From Antarcticimicrobium sediminis (GTDB lineage Bacteria > Pseudomonadota > Alphaproteobacteria > Rhodobacterales > Rhodobacteraceae), in contig NZ_SMFP01000011.1 of NCBI RefSeq assembly GCF_004348975.1, forward strand, positions 1 to 64,000: DNA of 64,000 nt, in the 5' to 3' direction. Below are positions 1 to 7,196 of the stretch, piece by piece; positions within the stretch are counted from its first letter, which is position 1, and each line of letters begins with the position of its first letter. A program made the position numbers and the translations under genes. Below the pieces are notes generated by a model. The model worked only from the letters and a program-made list of their open reading frames with translations, ran no database searches and was not told where the DNA came from.

Positions 1-120
1 GCAAGCAAAGCCCCCAGACGGACTCGCTATATGAGGGCGGCCCGTCTGGGGGCTTTGCCCTCTGAACGACGGGTCAAAATCAAACGCTGAAACCGGGTCA
101 GTTTTGAACGCTCATTGACA
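1..120. mobile_element. IS21-family insertion sequence, terminal end (partial)
   Basis: Only the outer end of the element is inside the window. Two diverged copies of a 20-bp unit lie at 71-90 and 95-114 (GGGTCAAAATCAAACGCTGA and a related GGGTCA...GAACGCTCA), followed by a terminus ending in TGACA at 120. Read inward from 120 the end begins TGTCAATGAGCG. Tandem terminal repeats of the GGGTCAAAAT type with TG/CA tips are characteristic of IS21-like elements carrying istA/istB. The istAB genes would lie left of position 1. The junction at 120/121 falls inside an ABC permease reading frame. The family call rests on recalled end structure; no transposase gene is visible to confirm it. Confidence 0.7.
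5..59. terminator. Perfect 17-bp inverted repeat within the IS end
   Basis: Positions 5-21 (GCAAAGCCCCCAGACGG) and 43-59 are exact reverse complements, separated by a 21-nt loop. It lies inside the IS, between the expected end of istB and the element tip, so it is most likely the terminator hairpin of the transposase operon. A U-tract is not evident. It is not at the tip, so it is not the terminal inverted repeat. Confidence 0.5.
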
Positions 121-479
121 GACAGGATTCCGGTCGGAATGCCGATGATCAGGGCAAACGCCATCGCCATCGTCGCCAACTGGATCGTGACAGGAAGCTT
201 CTGTCCGATCAGTTCGAGCACCGGCTGGTTGGTGCGCAGAGAAATACCGAGATCGCCCGTGAGCACCCCGCGGACCCAATTCAGGTACTGCACCGGAACC
301 GGATCGTTCAGGTGATATTTTTCGCGCAGGAACTCCATCGTCGCGGGGTCACGATCCTCGCCCGCCATCGCCAGAACCGGGTCGCCGGGCAGCATCTTTT
401 GCATACCGAATACAAAAAGCGAGATCAGGATGATTGTCGGGATCGCGATCAAGGCGCGGCGCAGAATGAAGGACAGCAT
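27..479 (-). pseudogene. Oligopeptide-type ABC transporter permease (DppB/OppB-like), truncated by IS insertion
   Basis: The native coding part is 479 down to 121, about 119 residues of a family that is usually 305-340 residues. It begins with the expected first membrane helix (about residues 9-28), then the periplasmic segment with the LPGDPV motif and the start of the permease core. After about residue 119 the frame enters the IS21-like end and reads a basic, non-homologous tail that stops at 27. The second half of the gene, and probably the partner dppC-type permease, would lie beyond the IS outside the window. It is the last gene of the minus-strand transporter operon, 60 bp after the substrate-binding protein. 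With this permease broken the importer is probably non-functional, unless another locus supplies permeases. Confidence 0.85.
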
Positions 480-539
480 GGGTTGACCCCTTGAGAGTTG
501 GTGATGCGAGCGCCGCCGGCGCTCGCATCCGGTGTCGGA

Positions 540-2054
540 TTAGTCAGTGGTGCTGACACCTTCCAGCCGGATCATCCCGTCGGGATACGGCGTAAAGCCC
601 TGCACATCCTTGCTCACCGCCCACAGCCAAGTGTCGTGCCAGAGATAGACGATCGGCAGATCCTTATCCAAGATGCCACGGGCCTTTGCGTAATACGCCT
701 TGCGTTCGGCGGTGTCATTCGTGGCGCGGGCATCATTCAGGGCCGTGTCCACCTCCGGGTTGGAGTACTTGGAATCGTTGATGCCGCCACCGGTGGTCAT
801 GAACTGGTGAATGTTGCCGTCGGGGTCGATCCGGCCAGACCATCCAACCAGCGTGGCGGTATAATCGCCCGCGGACTGATCGGACAGCATGGTGGCGAAT
901 TCCTTGGATACGATCGATATCTCGATGTTTGCTTCGGCGGCCATCGACTGGATGACCTGCATGACCTGCGCGGAATCCGGCGAATTGGGGGCCTGCACCT
1001 CCAACGTGACGCCATCCGGGTAACCAGCTTGGGCCAACAGCGACTTGGCCTTTTCGATGTCGCGGGCCGGGACCGGGTAATCATTCGCGTAGAAGGTTGA
1101 GCCGGGGGCGTATTGCTGGTTGCCGGGGGTCGTGACACCGTCGAATACGACGTTGCTCAACGCTTGGCGGTCGATGGCAAAGCTCAAGGCCTGACGCAGC
1201 AGCTTGCCGTCCTTTCCAAAGGGGTTGTCGGCACGCTCGCCATTGCCCACGTTGAACGTGATGCCGTCATAGCCGAGCGATACCGCGCGTTCCACGTTGA
1301 TGTTCGGGTCCGCCTCTGCCTGCGCCAGATCTGTGGCGGACAGTCTTTCGATCATGTCCAGATCACCCGATTGCAAATTCGCCAGACGCACGGTGGTGTC
1401 AGGGATCGGCAAGTAGGTCACCTTGTCCAGCTTGATCTTGTCGGCGTTCCAGTAGTCAGGAAAAGCCTTGAGCACGATACGGTCCTGCGAAACCCGCTCC
1501 ACAAAGGAAAACGGTCCCGAACATACCGGATGCAGACCGAAATCGGCACCCGCGCTTGCGGCCGCTTGCGGAGACACCATCATGCCGGCACGGTCGGCAA
1601 GCTGTGACAAAAGCGTGGCGTCGGGCGCATCCATGTCAAAGCGGATCTCGTATTCGCCCAAGATCTCGACATTTGTGATCGAGGACAGTTCAGACTTGCG
1701 CCGGCTTTCTTCCATGTTCTGAGACCGGTCGATATTGGCGGCGACGGCAGCGGCGTTGAACGGCGCGCCGTCATGAAAGGTCACACCCTCGCGCAGCGTC
1801 ATGGTCAGCTGGGTGTTGTCGTCGCTCCAGCTCCAATCCGTGGCCAACTGCGGCACGAGGTCAAGCTGTGGCGTGATATCGACCAGCTTGTCGCATAGCG
1901 ATGCATAGACTATGCGGCCGACAAAGGTTCGGGACTGGTCGGGGTCCAGGATGTCGGGGTCTTCCTGCAGGCCGATCCGCAAGGACTGGGCCTGTGCGCC
2001 GATCGCTGTCGCGCTCAACAAGGCAGCGACAAGTGTGAGGGAACGGATTTTCAT
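540..2054 (-). CDS. ABC transporter substrate-binding protein, family 5 (peptide/opine/nickel type)
   Basis: This is a 504-residue periplasmic solute receptor. It has a clear signal peptide (about residues 1-22, ending AQAQ) and then the SBP family 5 fold: an LRIGLQ start, a conserved REGVTFHDG segment near residue 88, and the PDTTVRLANLQSGD stretch mid-protein. The ATG has a strong ribosome site (AAGGAG) seven bases upstream and overlaps the stop of the ATPase gene by four bases, so translation is coupled. It is plainly paralogous to the divergent 504-residue protein at 5522-7036, with the same length and near-identical blocks. The ligand cannot be read from sequence; family members bind peptides, opines, glutathione or similar. 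The neighbouring acetamidase hints at an amide-containing ligand, which is inference. Confidence 0.92.
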   Translation of the reverse strand: MKIRSLTLVAALLSATAIGAQAQSLRIGLQEDPDILDPDQSRTFVGRIVYASLCDKLVDITPQLDLVPQLATDWSWSDDNTQLTMTLREGVTFHDGAPFNAAAVAANIDRSQNMEESRRKSELSSITNVEILGEYEIRFDMDAPDATLLSQLADRAGMMVSPQAAASAGADFGLHPVCSGPFSFVERVSQDRIVLKAFPDYWNADKIKLDKVTYLPIPDTTVRLANLQSGDLDMIERLSATDLAQAEADPNINVERAVSLGYDGITFNVGNGERADNPFGKDGKLLRQALSFAIDRQALSNVVFDGVTTPGNQQYAPGSTFYANDYPVPARDIEKAKSLLAQAGYPDGVTLEVQAPNSPDSAQVMQVIQSMAAEANIEISIVSKEFATMLSDQSAGDYTATLVGWSGRIDPDGNIHQFMTTGGGINDSKYSNPEVDTALNDARATNDTAERKAYYAKARGILDKDLPIVYLWHDTWLWAVSKDVQGFTPYPDGMIRLEGVSTTD

Positions 2055-3223
2055 GTTAGCGTCTCCTTGTGCGAGGGGGTGGCAGCCCTTTCGACGGGCC
2101 GTTCTTCTTGGTGTTTGGTGGGTGTTGTCTGGGGTCGTATCCGCGTGCGCCCGGCAATCGCATCGGCATACAATGCAAACCGATCACGGGCCCCATCAGA
2201 CCGCGGGTTGGATGCGACGTTCGTCGTGACGCTGGCCTGCTGCGCGATCTCTTCTGTAAAGTGGCAGGCTGCGCGATGACCGCGCCCGCTGCCTGCGTCG
2301 CGTAAATCCGGCGCGTCGATATGGCAGGCCTCGCGGGCAAACGGGCAGCGGGTGTTGAAGTTGCAACCCTTGGGCGGGGCCATCGGGCTGGGCATTTCAC
2401 CGGTCAGCGCGATCGTGTTGCGGCTTCGGCCGTATTCAGGGATCGGAATGGCCGACAACAGCGCCATGGTGTAGGGATGGCGCGGATTTTCAAAGATTTG
2501 TCGGGTCTCACCCTCTTCCACGATGCGACCCAGATACATCACGGCGACGCGGTCGCTCATGTGACGGATGACTGCCAGATCATGGGCAATGATGATGAGG
2601 GTCAGGCCCAATTCGTCGCGTAGATCCGCGAGCAGGTTGATGACTTGCGCCTGCACACTGACATCCAGAGCCGACACGGGTTCGTCTCCTATGATCAGCT
2701 TCGGTCCGGAGGCCAGGGCACGCGCGATGCCGATGCGCTGGCGCTGGCCGCCGGAGAATTCGTGCGGATATCTGTCCGCATGTTCGGGCCGCAGCCCGAC
2801 CTGCGCCAGCAGCGTCCCCACTTTGGCGCGGCGTTCCTTTGCGGACAGCTCCGGCATGTGGGTCTCGATCGGCTCCCCCACCAACCCGCCAACCGACATG
2901 CGCGGGTTCAGCGAACTGAACGGATCTTGAAAGATGAACTGCATGTCCCGGCGCAAGGCGGTCAGGGCGTGGCCTTCGATTTGATCGATCTGCTGCCTTT
3001 CGAACAGCATTTCACCGGATGTCGGCCTGTCCAGACGCATCAACATCCGCGCCAGTGTGGATTTGCCGCAGCCTGACTCACCGACGACGGCCAGCGTTTC
3101 ACCGGCCTGCACGGACAACGACACGCCGTCGACCGCACGCAGGCGCTTGGGGGCCTTGAACAGCGATCCGCCAACCATGAAGTCACGGGTCAGGTCCCTC
3201 GCGTCCAAGATGCTGTCAGTCAT
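2051..3223 (-). CDS. Oligopeptide-type ABC transporter ATP-binding protein (DppF/OppF-like)
   Basis: This is the second ATPase of a peptide-type importer, energising transport at the inner face of the membrane. Walker A is GESGCGKST at about residues 48-56, with the FSGGQRQR signature, a Walker B ending GDEP and the family C-terminal oligopeptide domain (GCNFNTRCPFA). At 390 residues it is longer than the usual 320-330 because of a tail of about 65 residues, rich in Ala, Thr and Arg, after the conserved domain. It overlaps the upstream ATPase and the downstream substrate-binding protein by four bases each (ATGA), so all are one operon. Confidence 0.93.
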   Translation of the reverse strand: MTDSILDARDLTRDFMVGGSLFKAPKRLRAVDGVSLSVQAGETLAVVGESGCGKSTLARMLMRLDRPTSGEMLFERQQIDQIEGHALTALRRDMQFIFQDPFSSLNPRMSVGGLVGEPIETHMPELSAKERRAKVGTLLAQVGLRPEHADRYPHEFSGGQRQRIGIARALASGPKLIIGDEPVSALDVSVQAQVINLLADLRDELGLTLIIIAHDLAVIRHMSDRVAVMYLGRIVEEGETRQIFENPRHPYTMALLSAIPIPEYGRSRNTIALTGEMPSPMAPPKGCNFNTRCPFAREACHIDAPDLRDAGSGRGHRAACHFTEEIAQQASVTTNVASNPRSDGARDRFALYADAIAGRTRIRPQTTPTKHQEERPVERAATPSHKETLT

Positions 3224-4221
3224 TGCACGCGCTCCAGTTTTTCATTCAGGGGGGCAAAGTGGCACAGCACCCGGTGGCCTTGACCAAAGTCCTGTTCTGA
3301 CGGCGGCGTGGCGCAGATCGGCTGGGCAAAGGGGCAGCGGGTCGAAAACCGGCATCCCTTTGGCATCGTTTCGATCGTCGGCACCGTGCCTGGCACGGTG
3401 GACAACCGTTCGGACGGCCCCGTCATCTTGGGCATCGAGGACATCAGACCGATCGTATAGGGATGCTGCGGGTCGTTGAAAATGCGCTCTGCCGGTCCTG
3501 CCTCGACGATGATGCCAGCATACATGACGGCGACCTTGTCAGCGATTTCGGCCACGACGCCCAGGTCGTGGGTGATCATGATCGTGCCCATGCCAGAATC
3601 GCGTTGCAGGTTGCGGATCAGGTCAAGGATCTGGGCCTGGATCGTCACGTCGAGCGCCGTCGTCGGTTCATCCGCGATCAGAAGCGCCGGGTCGTTGGCC
3701 AGCGCCATTGCGATCATCACGCGTTGGCGCATGCCGCCCGACAGTTGGTGGGGATATTCGCGCATCCGCTGTTCCGGCGCGGGAATGCCGACGCGACGCA
3801 ACATCTCGATCGCGCGGGCGTCTGCCTCTGCCTCGGTGACATCATTATGGGCGGTCACGGCTTCCGCAATCTGGTTCCCGATGCGGAATGCGGGGTTCAG
3901 CGAGCTCATCGGTTCCTGAAAGATCATCGCGATGTCGGATCCCCTGAACCGGCGCATCGCTTTTGTATCGTGCAGGTCCAGCGGGACGCCGCGAAACTGC
4001 ACATCAGCCTCGTCGATCGTGACGGCACCGGCAGGCAAAAGGCCCATGATCGCCAGCGAACTGACGCTTTTTCCACATCCGCTTTCACCAACGATGCACA
4101 GGGTTTCCCCGGCGTCGACGGAATACCGGACCCCCTGCAACAGATTGGTGTCGGACTTGCCGAAGCGAAGGCTTATGGCCCGCACATCCAGCAAGGGGCC
4201 CGAAGTGGAAAGTGTCGTCAT
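3220..4221 (-). CDS. Oligopeptide-type ABC transporter ATP-binding protein (DppD/OppD-like)
   Basis: This is the first ATPase of the importer, 333 residues from the chosen start. Walker A is GESGCGKS at about residues 45-52; the LSGGMRQR signature, Walker B (LLIADEPT) and the C-terminal GCRFSTRCPFA oligopeptide motif follow. The frame stays open 22 codons further upstream (to 4287), but that extension is not family-like, and ATG 4221 is preceded by a G-rich ribosome site (GGGGG), so 4221 is preferred. A 20-bp inverted-repeat element lies at 4236-4255, just before this start, and recurs before the divergent substrate-binding protein. Confidence 0.92.
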   Translation of the reverse strand: MTTLSTSGPLLDVRAISLRFGKSDTNLLQGVRYSVDAGETLCIVGESGCGKSVSSLAIMGLLPAGAVTIDEADVQFRGVPLDLHDTKAMRRFRGSDIAMIFQEPMSSLNPAFRIGNQIAEAVTAHNDVTEAEADARAIEMLRRVGIPAPEQRMREYPHQLSGGMRQRVMIAMALANDPALLIADEPTTALDVTIQAQILDLIRNLQRDSGMGTIMITHDLGVVAEIADKVAVMYAGIIVEAGPAERIFNDPQHPYTIGLMSSMPKMTGPSERLSTVPGTVPTIETMPKGCRFSTRCPFAQPICATPPSEQDFGQGHRVLCHFAPLNEKLERVQ

Positions 4222-4235
4222 GTCGTGTGGCCCCC

Positions 4236-4255
4236 AACCATTCCGTGATTGGTTG
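4236..4255 (-). promoter_or_regulatory. Operator-like element, copy A (upstream of the oppD-like gene)
   Basis: Read on the minus strand this is CAACCAATCACGGAATGGTT, an imperfect inverted repeat (AACCAAT-N5-ATGGTT type). It ends 14 bases before the ATG of the oppD-like gene. It matches copy B at 5475-5494 at 18 of 20 positions and in the same orientation relative to the downstream gene. Its position next to the start suggests a repressor site or leader element. No cognate regulator gene is visible nearby. Confidence 0.5.
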
Positions 4256-4336
4256 AACTTGAAGGACCGCCTGGAAGAGGTCAACACCTATGCTTGGACG
4301 CGCGCCCCAAACCGGTCGACTTGCAAATTCACGCGC

Positions 4337-4363
4337 GCGACTGCCCAAAAAACGGGCAGTCGC
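4337..4363 (-). terminator. Strong hairpin between the acetamidase and oppD-like genes
   Basis: GCGACTGCCC (4337-4346) and its exact complement (4354-4363) form a 10-bp stem around a 7-nt A-rich (T-rich on the minus strand) loop. It lies 14 bases after the acetamidase stop. There is no U-tract after the stem, so it may be an attenuator or processing site and need not be a full terminator. It could separate acetamidase expression from the transporter genes. Confidence 0.45.
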
Positions 4364-4376
4364 AGTCTGGAGACGG

Positions 4377-5312
4377 TCAGATCAACAGGTTTTTATCCAG
4401 CATCATATGAACGCCTTTACATATGTTGACCGTCTGGGTGACTCGCAGATCGCCAGCAAGACTGCACAGGGTATAGGCATCGGCCCAGTTCAACCCCGCC
4501 TTGTTTTGGATCAGCGCGATCATGTCGCGCAGGGCCATTTCGACGCAAATATCCAGATCGGGGTTCATACCCATCGTGATCCAGTGCGTCGGCGTTTCTG
4601 CCTGTGGATAGGACAGGTCCAGATCATCGCGCACCGTCAAGCGAAAGCTGCCGCGCAGCGCGGTTTCGATTGCTGTGACGCAGACCTCCCCGTCGCCCTG
4701 TGCGCCGTGGCCGTCTCCGCAGGAAAACAGGGCGCCCTCGGTCTGGATCGGCAGATAAAGGGTGGTGCCCGCCACCAGTTCCTTGTTGTCAATATTACCA
4801 CCGTGGACCCGTGGTTGGATGGAGGGGATCAACCCCCATTCCTTTGGCGGCGCGAGGCCCATGACGCCGAAAAACGGATGTAGCGGCAGTTCGAGCCCCC
4901 AGGGGAGGCGGGCGGTGTTGGCCGTGCGGTCCAGGGGAATATTGATCAGGCGAGCGTTCGGCACATCATAGGGCAGGGTGCCCGATAGCGGGCGCATCGC
5001 GTTATAGCCCCAGTCCTGACGCAGCTGGACGTCTTCAATCGCGACTTCCAGCACTTGACCGGGCAGCGCGCCGCGCACCGCAACGGGACCGGTAAGAATG
5101 TGACCCTGCACTGGGCGCGGGCTGCGGGCGTGGATGTCCAGCAGCTCAGGCGGCACCTCAAACCCATCGCCCGGGAGGGCCTCTGGCCCGCCCGATACCG
5201 TATCGATTGTCACCAGATCGCCGCTGTCGATGGTCAACACGGGCGCGCGGGCGGCATCGAAATAGCCCCAGGCGCAGGTGTCCACGGATGCGGGCAAATG
5301 ATGATCTGTCAT
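4377..5312 (-). CDS. Acetamidase/formamidase family amidohydrolase
   Basis: This is a 311-residue cytoplasmic hydrolase of the FmdA/AmdA family, which splits short-chain amides to ammonia and the acid. Family features are the early GPV...GALPGQVLEV segment, the GGNIDNKEL motif near residue 175 (typically xGGNxDxK in this family), and the SCGDGHGAQGDGEVC block, which probably forms part of the metal/active site. It is the first gene of the minus-strand cluster with the peptide-type ABC importer, which suggests that an imported compound or its product carries an amide. The exact substrate is unknown; formamide, acetamide and larger amides are all possible. A CAGCCAA-N4-TTGGCTG inverted repeat lies upstream at 5338-5355. 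Confidence 0.88.
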   Translation of the reverse strand: MTDHHLPASVDTCAWGYFDAARAPVLTIDSGDLVTIDTVSGGPEALPGDGFEVPPELLDIHARSPRPVQGHILTGPVAVRGALPGQVLEVAIEDVQLRQDWGYNAMRPLSGTLPYDVPNARLINIPLDRTANTARLPWGLELPLHPFFGVMGLAPPKEWGLIPSIQPRVHGGNIDNKELVAGTTLYLPIQTEGALFSCGDGHGAQGDGEVCVTAIETALRGSFRLTVRDDLDLSYPQAETPTHWITMGMNPDLDICVEMALRDMIALIQNKAGLNWADAYTLCSLAGDLRVTQTVNICKGVHMMLDKNLLI

Positions 5313-5337
5313 GGTTTTCCTTTCGGTAAATTCGCCA

Positions 5338-5355
5338 CAGCCAAGGGTTTGGCTG
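5338..5355. promoter_or_regulatory. Inverted repeat upstream of the acetamidase gene
   Basis: CAGCCAA (5338-5344) and TTGGCTG (5349-5355) form a perfect 7-bp inverted repeat with a 4-nt spacer, 26 bases before the acetamidase start. Its CCAA/TTGG core resembles the elements at 4236 and 5475, but the spacing differs. It is a candidate operator only. Confidence 0.35.
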
Positions 5356-5474
5356 AAAGCTTGCTTATTATCGCGCCGTTCCGCCGCATTTTTTGGCAGG
5401 CCGTTCGGGGTGAAGACCCGGCGCAGCCTCCGGTGTTGACCTTGCGCGCAGCTGGGTCACAACTCTGCCATATC

Positions 5475-5494
5475 CAACCAATTACGGATTGGTT
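5475..5494 (+). promoter_or_regulatory. Operator-like element, copy B (upstream of the second substrate-binding protein)
   Basis: CAACCAATTACGGATTGGTT contains a perfect 7-bp inverted repeat (AACCAAT, 5-nt spacer, ATTGGTT). It ends 27 bases before the ATG at 5522. The near-identical copy A precedes the oppD-like gene, so one regulator may control both transcription units. Confidence 0.55.
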
Positions 5495-5521
5495 TCAAGC
5501 CAAATATCGAATGGAGCTCTC

Positions 5522-7036
5522 ATGACGGCTTTAAAGCTTTTTGCCACGGCATCCCTCATTGCCCTGTCTGCGGCAGTCGCCGCGCAGGCGCAGGAATTGC
5601 GGATAGGCCTGCAATCGGACGCCGATGTGCTGGACCCGGACCAGTCGCGCACCTTTGTCGGCGAAATCGTGTTTACCTCGCTTTGTGACAAGCTGGTGGA
5701 CATCACGCCGGATCTGGAACTCGTGCCACAGCTGGCCACGCAATGGAGTTGGTCCGAGGCCGGCGACGCCCTGACCTTGAAGTTGCGGGAAGGCGTGACC
5801 TTTCACGACGGCACCCAGTTCAACGCAGAGGCGGTCGCCTATAACATTGAGCGGTCACAGACGCTGGAGGAAAGCCGTCGCAAGTCTGACTTGGCTTCGG
5901 TGGCCGGCACCGATGTGCTGGGGCCCTACGAGATCCGGATCAACCTGACCCGACCCGACGCGGGCATACTGTCGGAAATGGCGAACCGGCCAGGGATGAT
6001 GATCTCACCCACTGCCGCCAAAGCGGAGGGTGCGAATTTCGGTCTGGCCCCGGTGTGTTCGGGTCCGTTCCAGTTTGCCGATCGTGTGGCGCAGGACCGC
6101 ATCACGTTGAAGGCCTATCCTGAGTACTGGAACGCATCCGAAATCCATCTGGATAGCGTGGTGTTTCTACCGATCCCCGACACGACGGTACGGCTTGCCA
6201 ACTTGCAATCGGGCGATATCCAGCTTCTGGAACGTCTTGCCGCGACGGATCTGACCCAGGTAGAGGGCGACGACAGCCTGACCATCAAAAAAGCCACGTC
6301 GCTGGGGTATCAGGGCATCACCTTCAATATCGACAACGGGGCTCGGGGGGATAACCCCTGGGGCAACGACAAGCGGCTGCGTCAGGCGTTCAGCTATGCC
6401 ATCGACCGCGACGTGCTGAACCAGGTTGTTTTCGAGGGGGCGTTCACCCCGGCAAACCAGCCACCGGCGCCGAGCTCTCCTTGGTTCGTGTCTGAGTATC
6501 CAGCACCGGCCCGCGACGTGGAAAAGGCAAAATCACTCCTTGCAGAGGCGGGGTATCCCGACGGTCTGACGCTCGAAGTGCAGGTGCCAAACACGAATGA
6601 ACCGATGCAGCTGATGCAGGTCATCCAGGCCATGGCGTCAGAGGCCGGGATCGACGTGCAGATCACGGCCAAGGAGTTCGCAACGATGCTACAGGACCAG
6701 ACGGCCGGTGACTTCATCGCGAGCCAAGTCGGATGGTCTGGCTATGTCGATCCGTCGGCCAACCTGCACCAGTTCGTGACAACCGGCGGCGGCATCAACG
6801 ACGCTCATTATTCCAACCCCGAGGTCGATCGCCTGCTAAACGCCGCGCGATCAACGACGGACACGACCGAACGCAAATCGCTTTATGCGCAGGCGCGTGC
6901 AATCCTGGTCGACGAAGCACCTCTGTTGTATCTGTATCACCCCACTTGGCTGTGGACGATGCGCAGAGAACTCAGCGGGTTTGTGCCTTATCCTGATGGC
7001 CGGATCCGTTTGGAAGGCGTGCGTTTGGACGGATAA
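5522..7036 (+). CDS. ABC transporter substrate-binding protein, family 5 (paralogue)
   Basis: This is a second periplasmic receptor of 504 residues, divergent from the importer operon. The signal peptide is about residues 1-23 (ending AQAQ). The mature part shares long blocks with the protein at 540-2054 (LRIGLQ, DPDQSRTFVG, LCDKLVDITP, PDTTVRLANLQSGD). An in-frame earlier start at 5489 exists, but ATG 5522 has GGAG seven bases upstream and gives a proper signal peptide, so it is preferred. It has no permease or ATPase beside it on the plus strand. It probably serves the same importer with a different ligand range, or is a spare copy. A hairpin follows at 7044-7083. Confidence 0.92.
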   Translation: MTALKLFATASLIALSAAVAAQAQELRIGLQSDADVLDPDQSRTFVGEIVFTSLCDKLVDITPDLELVPQLATQWSWSEAGDALTLKLREGVTFHDGTQFNAEAVAYNIERSQTLEESRRKSDLASVAGTDVLGPYEIRINLTRPDAGILSEMANRPGMMISPTAAKAEGANFGLAPVCSGPFQFADRVAQDRITLKAYPEYWNASEIHLDSVVFLPIPDTTVRLANLQSGDIQLLERLAATDLTQVEGDDSLTIKKATSLGYQGITFNIDNGARGDNPWGNDKRLRQAFSYAIDRDVLNQVVFEGAFTPANQPPAPSSPWFVSEYPAPARDVEKAKSLLAEAGYPDGLTLEVQVPNTNEPMQLMQVIQAMASEAGIDVQITAKEFATMLQDQTAGDFIASQVGWSGYVDPSANLHQFVTTGGGINDAHYSNPEVDRLLNAARSTTDTTERKSLYAQARAILVDEAPLLYLYHPTWLWTMRRELSGFVPYPDGRIRLEGVRLDG

Positions 7037-7043
7037 AGAACCG

Positions 7044-7083
7044 ACCCGCATCATATCCCTTTACTGTAGGATATGATGCGGGT
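7044..7083. terminator. 15-bp perfect hairpin between convergent genes
   Basis: ACCCGCATCATATCC (7044-7058) and its exact complement (7069-7083) enclose a 10-nt loop. It starts eight bases after the stop of the substrate-binding protein, in the convergent space with adenine deaminase. No U-tract follows on either strand, so termination efficiency is uncertain. Confidence 0.55.
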
Positions 7084-7196
7084 TCGATCGGGTGCCGGTG
7101 GTTTTCCAGCAGCAGCCCGATCTGTTTAATCAGGAAATTGCGGAACAGATCCGGCGCGGTGACGCTGGGCATTGGCACTGGGCATGTGAAATCAGA

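Noticed and set aside
5..59. 17-bp inverted repeat as the terminal repeat of the insertion sequence
   Set aside because: It is internal to the IS tip at 120 and the two arms are only 21 nt apart, so it is a hairpin and not the paired ends of an element.
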